Shown one piece after another: positions 1-10,768 of a stretch of DNA of 64,000 nucleotides (the first letter of the stretch is position 1; each line of letters starts with the position of its first letter). The translations under genes were made by a program, and so were the position numbers. The DNA comes from Azolla caroliniana (lineage: Eukaryota > Polypodiophyta). The stretch lies in NCBI GenBank assembly GCA_043228905.1, contig JBHGNT010000001.1, positions 11,470,001-11,534,000 of the forward strand, read 5' to 3'. Under the pieces are notes generated by a model. That model was given only the letters and a program-made list of their open reading frames with translations, was not told the DNA's origin and did not search any database.

Positions 1-205
1 TGCTCGTGCCCTTGCCTGCCCAAAAACTGGGCAGATACGAGGAGGGGGGGGGGGCATGTCCAAGAAGAAAAGCTCATTGGCCGGAGCTTGACCGGCAAAT
101 GGACGGTCAAGTGAAGCGGCCGTCAATCGTTTGATGGAGGGACCCGTCTCATGGGCCAATTTTGGCCTTAGAAGACCTTAATATATCTTTCTTTTTTCTT
201 TCTTT
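1..205 (+). mobile_element. 3' end of a LINE (or LINE-tailed SINE)
   Basis: The last ~50 bases before a TTTC-rich tail (about 150-205) read CATGGGCCAATTTTGGCC then a TTAGAAGAC block. The same block occurs in inverted orientation at 2100-2150, where it is the 3' end of the minus-strand LINE at 2.1-5.95 kb, with the same TTTC-type tail. This makes 1-205 the 3' end of a plus-strand copy. Upstream bases 1-140 are GC-richer (G run at 45-54) and do not match the 3' UTR of the other LINE, so a SINE sharing the LINE tail is an alternative. Boundaries are approximate and the 5' part lies outside the window. Confidence 0.5.
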
Positions 206-563
206 CTATGTATTTCGAGCGTTTCTTGTCCTCCCGTCTAGCGCCGTCCAAAAACGTTAACGGCGTTATTGCTCCTCTCGATTTCTTTTTCCTTCTCTAT
301 GTACATACAGACATATTGATATAGTTGTTTGAACTTTGAATGTTTCCTTCTTCCGTCAAACTTAACGGGAGGCCTTTCTTTTTCCTTGTTTCTTCTCTGC
401 TGCATTCCACCAGGAAATGGTTTTCTGAGTCAATTAAGCTCACCATCGCTTCTTTCTTCTCTTCTTCTTCTTCGTTCCTTCTCTTTATTTTCTGCCTACG
501 CAGGGATCTCATGCTCCCTTAGTCTCACCGTTCAACCTCCACATCTCATCCGAGAACACACAG
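206..563 (+). other. Possible non-coding first exon (5' leader) of the glutaredoxin-like gene
   Basis: A pyrimidine-rich stretch ends at a consensus donor (CAG, then gtatgatt at 564). The next convincing acceptor before a real coding exon is ttgtatag at 7248-7249, ten bases before the ATG at 7259. I infer a leader exon ending at 563 and a ~6.7-kb leader intron. No coding potential is claimed here; short open frames in this stretch are low complexity. No transcript data support the start, and a nearer promoter is possible. Confidence 0.25.
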
Positions 564-610
564 GTATGATTCTCTCTCTCTCCCCTCCATATATACACAA
601 GATTCCGGAA

Positions 611-618
611 TACGCGCG

Positions 619-654
<36 letters not shown>

Positions 655-655
655 T
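611..655. repeat. Compound (CG)n(CA)n microsatellite
   Basis: Uninterrupted alternating pyrimidine-purine run of about 45 bases, CG repeats passing directly into CA repeats. It lies just inside the proposed leader intron of the glutaredoxin-like gene. Confidence 0.9.
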
Positions 656-1199
656 GCTCAGGGTTTCATTGACACAGACAAAAGCTTGCTTGATTATTAA
701 CATATGCATATATGTGTGCGTGTGTCAAGACAGATAGTCTCCTTTTTTCATTGCAGATTTGACATAGAGATAATATTGCTTGCTATAATATATCTATATG
801 TCAATCTATCTATTTATAATATCGATTCCTATATATATTTTCTAGGGATTAATTGTCAACCTGGCAAAGAATGGATGTCTTGGTTTGCCTATTGCAAGTT
901 AAAAAATATAAGTTCTTGCTTTGTCTATGGGTTTTCAGGTTAAAGAGTCATTGTAGCTGAGAAAAGATCGTGAATCCATTGTACATAAACAATTTGCTTC
1001 GTTTCTGAATAAAAGAAAATAATTTGCATCCTTTCCAAATAAAAGAAACAAAGGACGTAAGACCATTTTCCTGAAATCCGAGATACGGAAGAAATAAAAC
1101 AAATTACCCTTATTCCAATCGAAGAAACAAACCGCCCAATCAAGGTCTTCCGATTGAATCAAACAAGAAAACGGATGATTCTTTGTATCGAAGAAAGGA

Positions 1200-1960
1200 A
1201 ACAGGAAATTGACAAAATATCAACATACCTTGTTTGAATCCAAGAAAGGAAGCTGTAAATCCGTACCTAATAATTGACGAGTTTGCAGATTTGACAGAGA
1301 AGTATTTAGTGCAGACATATCCATAGCTGATAACTGTGCAGTTTGCTGGTTTGACAGAAGAGTTTGATACATACATTATAAGAGAAGAAACAACAAAGTA
1401 CTTCCTTTCTGAATCCTTAGCTGACAATTGAAGAATTTGCAGATTTGACAGAAACAATTTAACATGTACATAAGCAAGAAACAAAGAAACTGAAAAGATA
1501 TAATTGCTAGATTACGGAATTTGCAGAAAGAGACAGCAATTTAAATTCCTTCAAATCTATTTCTGTTAATTTTTGAATTGACAGAGAAGGATTGGTACAT
1601 ACATCATATGCTTCGTAACAAAGGAAACGCAGAAACAAGTCTTTTCATCTAAATCCATAGCAAATACTTGCAGAGTTTGCAAGTTTGATAGAGAGCGCTT
1701 GATACATAGAGAGGAAGCAGAAACAAGTATTTTCATCTAAATCCATAGCAAATACTTGCAGAGTTTGCAAGTTTGACAAAGAGAGCTTGCTACATAGAGA
1801 GGAACTATACAGACATGCACACATCCAGACAGAGGAAAGGAAAATAAAGATCTGATTCTTGTTAATCCATCACCGAAAACTGCAGAGTTTCCAGTTCTCA
1901 AAGAGAAGTTTTAATACAGACAGTGATAGGAAAGGAAAGGGAAATTCAAGATCTGCTTTG
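1200..1960. repeat. Diverged tandem repeat array in the proposed leader intron
   Basis: Units of roughly 90-130 bases recur with variation. Each carries a core like CCATAGC..ATA..TTGCAGA, then GTTTGCAGATTTGACAGAGA, then a TACATA and GAAACAA block. The two best-matched units (about 1650-1725 and 1730-1800) are nearly identical; the others are more diverged. No coding signal. The neighbouring sequence at 2030-2100 is repeated on the far side of the LINE (5960-6045), so the array probably continued there before the insertion. Confidence 0.7.
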
Positions 1961-2480
1961 TGATCTAATCCTTATCAGGTATTGTTCTTGCCATGCATTT
2001 CTTCAGTTGTAAAAACAGTGTAGCGCAAAAATAGGATGCTTAATATTGGTTGCTAGGTGGTCTGTTGTTTAAATTTATGTTGAGAAAGAAAGAAAGAAAG
2101 ATATATTAACGTCTTCTAAGGCCAAAATTTGCCCATGAGACAATTGGTTTACAACAAAAATGGGGTATTTACCCATTCATCGAAAGAAAAAATAAAAACA
2201 AAATAAAATAAAATAGAGCTTAAGTTAAATGGTTCTAGTAAAAAACATGTTCTATAAGGAAATGGCTTTATACTAGGCCTAGTTTCATTTCCATCCAAGT
2301 CTCTCGAAAAGAAGTGGGAGGTCAAAGGTTCGATGTGGATGTGGCATGTGGTCCCAATGTAAGAGGTACCCCAACCATAGCTTCTAGGCGGCGTAGCTCA
2401 CGTTCCCTTATCTTCTTAATCATTTCTACTTCGTGTCGAGTTGCTTTGAAGCCCAACATTCGAAGGCGTTTGGTTGTTCT

Positions 2481-5438
2481 TTACATTTCTGCTTCATCAA
2501 GAGAGAGGCCGAGTGGCGTAGGTGTGTCCACATTTATTGTCTCCCCTTGTTCCTGAAAAATTACATTAGTTTCATATTGGTTGATATTAAAAGGGTTATC
2601 GTTAACACTTTGTAATTTATTCTCCCTATGTTGTTTTTGCTCTAAGATATACCTACCTAGTCTCTTTATATCCGGGGTATCTAATAGCTTGGAGAGGGTG
2701 GAAGAGGGTCCTAGTATGTCTTGGTATTTCGCCCTTATCTCGGCATAAGTTGGACACTTACATGTAAAGTGATGTTCATCCTTTATCTCAATGTGACATA
2801 ACCTACATAGCCTTTCCTCTCTAGGGACTCTATTAGCACGACCATTCTCAATCTCAAGTTGGTGAGATGATTTCCTGAGTTGTCCAATGGCCACCCTTAG
2901 TGCATTTGATAAGAATATATCTAGATATTTTGGTTGTGTAATAAAACCTAACTTAGAGAAGTGCAAGAAATGTTCCTTATAGTACAACATTTTAGATAGG
3001 AGTGGATCTTGTGGGGTGATCCATTTATATCGGGTGTAAATCTGCCATAGTTCTTGGCGTATTACTTTATTACGGTCTTCATGAGAGATTAAAGTTTGAT
3101 CAGTTCCATGGTTGTACTTAACGGGAGGTAGGTTATTAATGTTTATGCCATTTGCAAGTAACCAACTCACTACAGTGCTATACCAAGAGCTAGTGTCTCC
3201 GGACGCATATAGGGATCGGGATGCCTCAAAGGCTTGACGGGATATCCTATCTTGTGGTTGGCTATGTATTCGATTAATAAAAACTACCACTTGAAAAAGT
3301 GCTTCTACTAACATTGGGGGCAAATTGAACTCTGTTCTAATAATGTCATGTGGTATTGTCGATTTGCCTCGGAGTTGACGTGATAACATCATCACCAGAG
3401 GTCTCTCTAATTGCGTCCACATAAAAGATGGTAGACCTGGATCCCATACTAATGATGCATACATGAGGGAAGGGGTCACTAATGACTCAAAGAGCCATCC
3501 CTTAATCCGTGTCTCTTGAAAGTATGCCTGGTGGCATTGTCTCTCTAAGAGTGAGAGGGATGTATACTCTCTCGTTAGTCTTTGGCTGCTTGGGTCATCG
3601 AGAATTTACTTGAACGAGCACTAAAGGTGACTCCCAAGTACACATATGATCCAACTATCCCAACTGGTTTATGAGAGAGGATTAGATGACATTTACTTCT
3701 AACTCGAGACAATGTATGAAAGATAAGAACTTTAGTTTTCACTAGATTCACTACCAACCCTCGTTGTGTGCAAAAGTCATCTAGGGCATTAAGATGCTTT
3801 TGTAGGTCGTGTTCAGACTCCGAGAGCAAGACGATGTCATCTGCATAGAGTAAGAGACTAACTTGCGTACCCCCAATGGCTACTCCATTGCCTCCCTTAC
3901 GAGCAATAAAATCAGTGATCTCATCAATGTAGATCCCAAAAAGAGTCGGTGATAGGGGGCAACCTTGTTTTACACCAATGGCGCTGGTGAAGCAATCAGA
4001 TAGACCACCTGGGCATCTTACGCACCCAGAGACTTACTCATATAGAGCATAGATGGCCCAGATCATGCCAGTTGGTATCTCCAAGCTTTTGAGCCTATCA
4101 AACAACCGCTCCCTAGGAGCTGTGTCAAAGGCTTTGCAGAAGTCCATGAAGCAACAATATAGTTTCTTCTTGTGAGCCTTCGTCTGGTCAATTAAGCATC
4201 TAAGTGTGAAGATATGGTCAATAGTGGAGAAGGCTCATCTAAAACCAGCCTGCTCGGGTGCCTGAAGACTTAAGGTTTCCATATAATCACTGAGCTTTGC
4301 ACCATATAGTTTAGCGAGCGTATGACCTATCATAATGGTCCTTTATTTGGGTCCATTGGGTCCCCTCCTTTATGTATAGGGGCCACTGTGTTCATGGTCC
4401 ATTGTGGTGGAAAACCCTCGGCGAGGGCGCGATAAGATTAGTGTGAGAAAAGGGGTTAGGCACTCTCAAGCATATATGATGTGCTTGGCCCGTAAACCTA
4501 TGTGGTCCATGGATTTCCTATGACCTTTGTGACCCTAGAGGTCGTGAAAAGTGTCCCCATGGTAGGTCGAGGTGTGGAGGGCATGGGGATGGGGATGGGT
4601 GGTTGGTTCGGGACGTGGTAGAGTCTCTCTGTATATGTGTGCCAAGTGTTGGGAGTAGATGTCAGGAGCTCATGCGTGAAATGTATTGTGGTCTGATGGT
4701 TTGGTTGACTAGGGTTTGTGGCGTTGGAGGTGTCGCAATTTAGCTCAAAGTATAGGAAGCTATGGTCGGCACCAATAGGGCATGGGGCCACCCGGAAGGA
4801 GTTAATCATGTGGATAGCTTCAGGGCATCCTATCAGGTAATCAATTGTGCTTTCCCCTCCTCCATGTGGGAAACATGTGAGCTCTTCCGAGCCACCACTT
4901 GGCTAAGCCATTATATATGATCATTTGGTGTCTACTTTCGAGTTCAAGCAAATGATGGCCAAAGTTTGTGGCATCCGCACCTTGATCTTTTGATCTACGT
5001 ATTATGCCTATGGCTAAAGGGTCGACATTCACCATTTCGAGGTTTTTATCCATTTGAAATATTGTGCATTGTTGGGACTGGGTTCTCACATTGAAATCTC
5101 CTACAAGGAAGACTTCCCCTTGAGAAGAATATTGGATTATGCCATTTGATAAAGGTTCGTATGGAGAAGGCCCATGTGGCGCTCCTACGTCAACTATACT
5201 CGCCTCTCCAGCCATTTTATACCGGGATCCTTTCGGGGGGAAGTAACAAATGGCGATAAATATCGCCTGATCCTTGGTAGTGAGGACTTTCACCCACATA
5301 AAACGGGCTTTTAGGTCTGTCTTTAGTATTTCTATCCTATTATGTATCTCTCTCTGAAATAATATTGCAACCCCTCCAGACCCTCTAGTAGTGTGTCGAC
5401 GTGAGGTTTGTCTAAAGATAGATTCCCAACAAAAACCT
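2481..5438 (-). pseudogene. LINE 1 ORF2 (endonuclease-reverse transcriptase), broken
   Basis: Minus-strand pieces in order: endonuclease middle and end (about 5420-4500), with GDFN near 5095 and an ADHS motif near 4765; RT palm with FMDFCKAFDT (about 4150), GVKQGCPLSP (about 3955) and LLLYADD (about 3840); a thumb-like part (3829-3575); and a C-terminal region (3479-2481) with a CRLCHIEIKDEHHFTCKC knuckle (about 2800). Disablements include an in-frame TAA around 4040, upstream of the QGCPLSP motif, a frame change near 3500-3575 and frame changes near 4400-4500. The first ~60-80 residues expected of the endonuclease are missing, because ORF1 ends almost directly before an endonuclease mid-section; this suggests an internal deletion. 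It cannot make a working ORF2 protein. Confidence 0.85.
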
Positions 5439-5943
5439 TCAACTTGTGGCAGTCTTCGGTTTATTATAATTTATTATCATTCGTCCGTCTCGGTAAAAGG
5501 CGCGATGCCCTTCTTTACGAGCTTGTATGACTCGCGGCATACAAGTTTTACGGTGCTCAATTTGCAGCTTGGTAAGGTCCTCATCTAGGTAGATAGGGTC
5601 CCCGCCTAGTCCTCGAAGAATTGGTCTCTTCTTGAAAAATGTGATTCTAGATTCAGAGTCTTTAAACTGAAGGACTAAAGCTCTCTTCCTAGTAGTGTCA
5701 CGTCCGACCCTCCAAGTTTTGGTGATTGGTAGGGCCTCTGTGTACCCTAACATTTTCCCAAGTGTTCGTGCATCTTCGTCGGGAGATGCCCCTTCCTTGA
5801 GCCCAATGACTCGTACATTTAGGCGTTGAGCTTGACGCATTTTCTCCTCCTCAAGGGTAGTGTTTACAATATTTTCATTCTTTAGTTCATTTTTAATCTT
5901 ACGTTTGACTACATCGACCCAACCGGTTTTGGAGGAAGAAATC
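5439..5943 (-). pseudogene. LINE 1 ORF1 C-terminal part (L1 ORF1p-like)
   Basis: An open frame enters from the truncated 5' end (about 5943) and stops at 5439. It contains WVDVVKRK, a short charged region, then RLNVRVIGLKEG, TWRVGRD and a later LDEDLTKLQIEHR block. This order resembles the RRM-like plus C-terminal domain of L1-type ORF1 RNA-binding proteins (RNxRIxGxxE, RAHRVG, then a Leu/Glu-rich end). In the living element this protein would bind the element's RNA. The N-terminus is absent through 5' truncation. The family match is by motif reading only. Confidence 0.6.
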
Positions 5944-6309
5944 TGAGTTGTACACAGTTTGTGTAGTGCAGAAATATGACGTTTAATATTGATTATTGGG
6001 TTTTCTGTTGTTTAAATGTATGTAGAGAAAAAATATATTCTGTTGGATGAAGATGAAGAAATCTGGTTTACACAGTTTTCATGGTTATCTTCTCTATTTA
6101 ATGCAGTGAGAAGAAGATATGATGTGTTTGTGTCAAGAAATCTGAGTAATAGACAGTTGGTGTTGTGCTTTTCTGTTTATATGATCTGAGAGGGAGATAT
6201 AATATATTGGATGAAGAAATTCATGTAATAGACTGATTGTATATTTTTATATGTGCTCATATGAAGAGATAATGTGTTGGATAAAGAAATCTTGAGCATT
6301 ATGCAGTGA

Positions 6310-6930
6310 CAATCTTTGCTTTGTCTGGTTTCTGTAGGTTATTTTAAGTAATTTATTCTGATTTTTTAGATTATGTTAAGAGATACACTATAATGAGATG
6401 ATTACAGTAGGAAGGTATGGGTGAAGAAATCCAAGTAATAGAGTCTCTCTTTCTTTCGCATGAAGCCATAACAGCCGTATTGTTCAGATAGTACATGTTT
6501 TTTTACATCCGTTTGTTCTATAGCGATTTCATTTTTCATTGGATATACACATATATATCTATATATATGTATACACACACACACACATATATATTATCAC
6601 TTTCTTCCCCATGAACCATAGCATCTATGTTTTTGCATATATTTTCATTGGTTTCTGTTGGTGATTTTATTTAATTTATTTTTGGTTTCTAGATTAGTTT
6701 GAGAGATATAGTTTAATGAGGTGATTACAGTAGGAAGGTATGAGTGAAGAAATCCAATTGACAGACTCTATTTCTTTCCCATCAAGCCATAGTACCTGTA
6801 TTGCTGCAGACAGTAATGTTATTTTACATTTGTTTCTAAAGCGATTTCATTTTTCATTGGATATATTTAGTTTTTCACTTTCTTCCCCATGAACCATAGC
6901 ATCTATGTTGTTGCATATAGGATATGTTTT
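6310..6930. repeat. Imperfect tandem duplication (~320 bp unit)
   Basis: The block at about 6330-6640 is repeated at about 6650-6925. Shared landmarks are AGAGATA..TAATGAG.TGATTACAG, TAGGAAGGTATG.GTGAAGAA, GCGATTTCATTTTTCATTGG and CTTTCTTCCCCATGAACCAT. The first copy carries an extra TA/CA-rich insert at 6545-6600. It lies in the proposed leader intron and has no coding signal. Confidence 0.75.
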
Positions 6931-6997
6931 GTCCACTGGTTTCTATAGTGATTTCCTTTCTATTTGTGTTTTTATTTAAAGTGAAGGATTCCAAACT

Positions 6998-7128
6998 ACC
7001 CTTGAGTTTCAGTTGATACCCCAAATGTTGTTGGTCAACTCCCTGAAAGAGAAATTATGTGGTCAATTCACCTCCATATTATCTATTTCAGGGTTGACAA
7101 AGGGCATTTGGGAAAATGACATAAACTC
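6998..7128. mobile_element. Short MITE-like repeat (GGGCATTT family), copy 1
   Basis: The stretch has a TTGGTCAACTCC block, a GGTCAATTCACC block and ends in AAGGGCATTTGGGAAAA. The same order, in one or the other orientation, is seen at about 39,590-39,700, 45,018-45,157 and 47,770-47,865. It is probably a small non-autonomous DNA element just upstream of the glutaredoxin-like coding exon. Ends are not resolved. Confidence 0.35.
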
Positions 7129-7258
7129 ACGGGAAAGCAAAAAAACTCAGCAGGAAATTTTCAGAGGTTTTTCTGTTTGCTAAATTAGCTTAATTGGACA
7201 TGCCATATACATTTTAATAATGTAATTAAATTTGGTTATTCTTGTATAGGTAAGAATA

Positions 7259-8866
7259 ATGGGGAGCACAGTGTCCAAGCAGGATTCCAAGAAAGATCAA
7301 TGGAGAGTGTCCTTGTCTCGCAGTGCTTCTCTAGCAACTGGTAGTACTATATATGAAGCAAAAGAAAGCGCCAATCAGTTTTCAAGGAAATCCAGATTGC
7401 CAAGTATGCCTAACTCAAGTAGAAAAGATATTTCTCCTGTGAGTGGTTTATTTCCATCTTCTCAGCTTAATCCCATTCAAGAAGAAAATGGTAAAGAAGT
7501 CCTTGAGCTTTCAGATGAGAACAATACTGATGTTGCCACTACATTGTTATCAAAATGCAAGAGAAATGTATCATTTAGCCGCTCAATTTCTTTTCAATCA
7601 AATAGGAATGCAGATTCAGTTCAACTTATCCGTGAGCTAGAGTCTGATCATAAGTTGTTGAAATGTAATATGGTGGAAAGCACATCACGTAGTGCAATTG
7701 ATGTGGGCTCTGGATTCAACTCAACACCTAGTATTCCCAACGATCTGTCCATCGACAAAACTCCTGGTCTAAGATCTCTACTAAAGCCACATTTGAGGCC
7801 ATCGAGAAGCTTTGCTGCTCCCAGCAGAAATGTGAATGATTTCAATTCGACCTTATCCCCAAACAAGAGTTTCAGCCCAAGATGTAATGATGGCAATGAT
7901 GATCTTTCTGTTAAAAACAAGTTTTCACTTGATAAACATGACATTATGAAACCAGAGTGGATGAACTCGCCAGATATCTTATTAGAAGGAAATGATTTGT
8001 TTGATCCGTCTATACTTGCGAGTTTTGGGACATCTGGAATAATATCAGAAGATAATTGGCAGAGTTCAGACTCAAGTACTTCAGAGAATGTGACATCATC
8101 TTCAGGGACAAGCTCAGATGCTGATAGCCCAAAACTTGAAGAACCTGATGCCGTTGAATTATTCAAGAAATTCAGGTCTGGTAGCACGGTGCATAATCAA
8201 CACAGGTTTGAGGATTCATCTAATCATAGAACAAATGCTTTCAAAAGCTTTAGGTCTCTTAGAATGCGTGATGAACATGTGTTTGAGGATTCTTCTAATC
8301 ATACAACAAATGCATTCTTAAGCAGACAGTTTCCACTATCAAGAGAATTCTCCTTAAATAATGATAAAAAGGATTGGAATGGACAAGACTACCTCAATAT
8401 CTTTGAAAGAAGGTGTCCACCTAGGTGTGAGGATAAGGTGGTTCTCTATTTCACAAGCTTGCGTGGTATACGGAAAACATTTGAAGATTGTGGCAAGCTA
8501 AGGTTGATTATGAAAGTTTTCAGAGTGTATGTTGATGAGAGAGATGTATGGATGCATTCTAGATACAGACAAGAGCTTACTGAGGTTCTAGGTGCACCAT
8601 TACCTGTGCCAAGGCTATTTGTTTTAGGAAGATATATTGGTGGAGTTGAAGAAGTAGAACAACTTAATGAAGGTGGAATACTTGCAAAGATGATTGAAGG
8701 TTTACCTACCGAATGGGGGAGAGTATGTGATGTTTGTGGTGATGTTAGGTTCATACCATGCATCACCTGTAGTGGGAGCCGGAAGATTCTTTCAGAGGAC
8801 AATATGATTCAACAATGTCAAGAATGTAATGAGAATGGGCTTATTATGTGCCCCTCTTGTAAATAG
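7259..8866 (+). CDS. Glutaredoxin-domain protein with C-terminal zinc-ribbon-like Cys motifs (plant At5g39865/At3g28850-like family)
   Basis: Single coding exon, 535 residues. The long N-terminal part (1-385) is Ser-rich and probably disordered; it includes two copies of a FEDSSNH.TNAF unit. A glutaredoxin-fold domain follows (about 390-480: VVLYFTSLRGIRKTFEDC, FRVYVDERDV, VPRLFVLGRYIGG). The end (about 490-535) has four CxxC pairs (CDVCGD, CITCSG, CQECNE, CPSC) that likely bind zinc. As in this plant family, the usual CPYC/CGFS redox centre is replaced by TSLRG, so thiol-disulfide activity is doubtful. The protein starts MGSTVSK, a good N-myristoylation signal, suggesting membrane attachment. 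The ATG follows a splice acceptor at 7249. No frame damage is seen and it looks intact. Confidence 0.9.
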   Translation: MGSTVSKQDSKKDQWRVSLSRSASLATGSTIYEAKESANQFSRKSRLPSMPNSSRKDISPVSGLFPSSQLNPIQEENGKEVLELSDENNTDVATTLLSKCKRNVSFSRSISFQSNRNADSVQLIRELESDHKLLKCNMVESTSRSAIDVGSGFNSTPSIPNDLSIDKTPGLRSLLKPHLRPSRSFAAPSRNVNDFNSTLSPNKSFSPRCNDGNDDLSVKNKFSLDKHDIMKPEWMNSPDILLEGNDLFDPSILASFGTSGIISEDNWQSSDSSTSENVTSSSGTSSDADSPKLEEPDAVELFKKFRSGSTVHNQHRFEDSSNHRTNAFKSFRSLRMRDEHVFEDSSNHTTNAFLSRQFPLSREFSLNNDKKDWNGQDYLNIFERRCPPRCEDKVVLYFTSLRGIRKTFEDCGKLRLIMKVFRVYVDERDVWMHSRYRQELTEVLGAPLPVPRLFVLGRYIGGVEEVEQLNEGGILAKMIEGLPTEWGRVCDVCGDVRFIPCITCSGSRKILSEDNMIQQCQECNENGLIMCPSCK

Positions 8867-10768
8867 CCATGATACTTCAAGATTAGCGATAATAGACACA
8901 AGAAAAGAGCATTTAGGTCCCTGGAGAATATTGAGTTAGCATGTACAGCATGTATATTTATTCTTGAAAGATGTAAAGATCCCAATGCTAGTTTCACTAT
9001 GTAGATACTCAGAGATGGGAAACAGGGAGCCTAATAATGCTGGAGCCTGGTAATGTTGTGGTTCTACAAGGGAATTTCTTTTGATAGGCTCACCCGCATG
9101 AAATGTAAGTGTATTGTTTTCATTCTAGAAGGTTATTAATATTTCCCCTCAATATTTTATGTATAGAGTTCTCCGAGGGCAGTACTCTGTCATCTATGTC
9201 ACATGGACATATATACAACATGTGAATTCATGTGAGTACTCTTTTTTCGTTGCTAGTACTAGCAAACATTGGATACATATATACCTGTATCACAAAATTG
9301 TATTGAGTAGTTGGTCATTATCTACGAGTTTTTGGGCCTATGCAATGGCCATATGCGGAAGTTGATTGATGTAGTCAATTTTCTTAGTGGAAAATATAAA
9401 ACTCTATTTTCTTTTTCTTTTTGTAATGTCCACCTAATGATTTCAACCATTTTCTTGGTTTTGTTAATCCTCTCTTCTTCTGTAGAAGAGATTCGTCGCA
9501 TTATGGAGTTGTTCCAAGTAATACTATCAGATTCTTGATTTATTCCTTTTCTCGAATGCATCAGAACAGGTTGGACCATAATGCAATTCCTTGTTATCTA
9601 AGTTTTTAAATAGGAAGATGTATGCACTAATGATTATAGAGAGAAATCATTATTCTTTAACCATTGATTCTGAATTGGATGCCTAGTGATTTTTGTCATG
9701 TGCGTGCCCCAAATTCCAAATCATGAGCATTTAGAGTGACTTGGGCTGGTTAAAATAGAGAGAGAGTTGAGGGTGTCTGATTTGAGTGATTGAATTAAAA
9801 GGAGTGATTGTAACCAGCCCTTTTCTGGACACAACTTGTACATATTGAAGCGATAGTTACAAAGGAAGTGCTTGGTAGGGTTCCAGAATTGGAGTTCAAA
9901 TAGAAGTAGGAGAGTAAACTGAATGATTCTATATCTGGAACTATTAAAAAACAAAGAAGTTTTAAGTGAGGTTATGTTATCGTTTGGAAAAAGATCATAT
10001 GTTTTATATGATATTGGCCATAGAAGAGTTCATAATTGTTTTTTCAATATTTTTAACAAAAGTTTCTAGGGACGATTTTTTAAGGATTTGTTTATCTATT
10101 TTTTTTATCAATATACATGTGTGGAAAATATGTTTCTAAATAATTGATGCCAATAAATATGCTCAATATTAATGGCATAAAGAATGTCAATGAAAGCCAT
10201 TGTTGGGAGCATAATTCTTATGATATATGATCTCAAACTAAATTTACATAGCTACAAAATGGGACTTCAGCACACAACCTTAATGTAAAGGACGCATGAA
10301 ACCATTATATTATTTTGCAACGATTCATGTTATTTTTATTGACATTTAGGAGTTTCTTATGAGATTATTACAAAGCGAAGTATATATCGGTAAGAACTTG
10401 ATTTGTCTCTTACAATCAATGTTGTATAATGCATTGGTCAAGTAAATGAGAACATGTGCTACAGCCTACAACACAATCTAAAAGTGTTGCCTTTATACCA
10501 GACATGGAAGCCATGAAGACACCTTCACCAAACCAATGTAATTTATTTTATAATTTATGATCATATCATTACTAAAATTTTGTCTTGAAAAGTGAGTTTT
10601 GATGTTGCATTCATTGTAAAAGTTCTTCACGTCTTGTTGACATAGATTTGCTTTTCACAACCCAATGGTAAAGAATGATACCATGCCTTATAAACAACAA
10701 TATGGATATATGGGTTCTAAGAAACATAATGACAAAGCTCATACATGATAAGGTATCATATTGGGTAC
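8867..10768. other. 3' flank of the glutaredoxin-like gene; no further gene seen
   Basis: The first few hundred bases are probably the 3' UTR. The remainder is AT-rich single-copy-looking sequence with no open frame resembling a known protein and no clear terminal repeats. Confidence 0.5.

Larger units (their letters stand above)
2106..5955 (-). mobile_element. LINE 1: 5'-truncated non-LTR retrotransposon
   Basis: On the minus strand this element holds, in order, the C-terminal part of ORF1 (5439-5943), an endonuclease region with GDFN and ADHS motifs, a reverse transcriptase with QGCPLSP and YADD motifs, and a C-terminal Cys/His knuckle. The 5' end is cut inside ORF1, as expected for incomplete target-primed reverse transcription. 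The 3' end at about 2106 finishes in a TTTC-type simple repeat, not poly(A). It sits inside the proposed leader intron of the glutaredoxin-like gene in antisense orientation. Several frames are broken, so it is a dead copy. The clade is not certain from reading alone. Confidence 0.88.

Noticed and set aside
2030-6045. Target-site duplication of LINE 1 of ~75 bases
   Set aside because: The two flanks differ at far too many positions for a duplication made by this insertion; a pre-existing tandem repeat explains them better.
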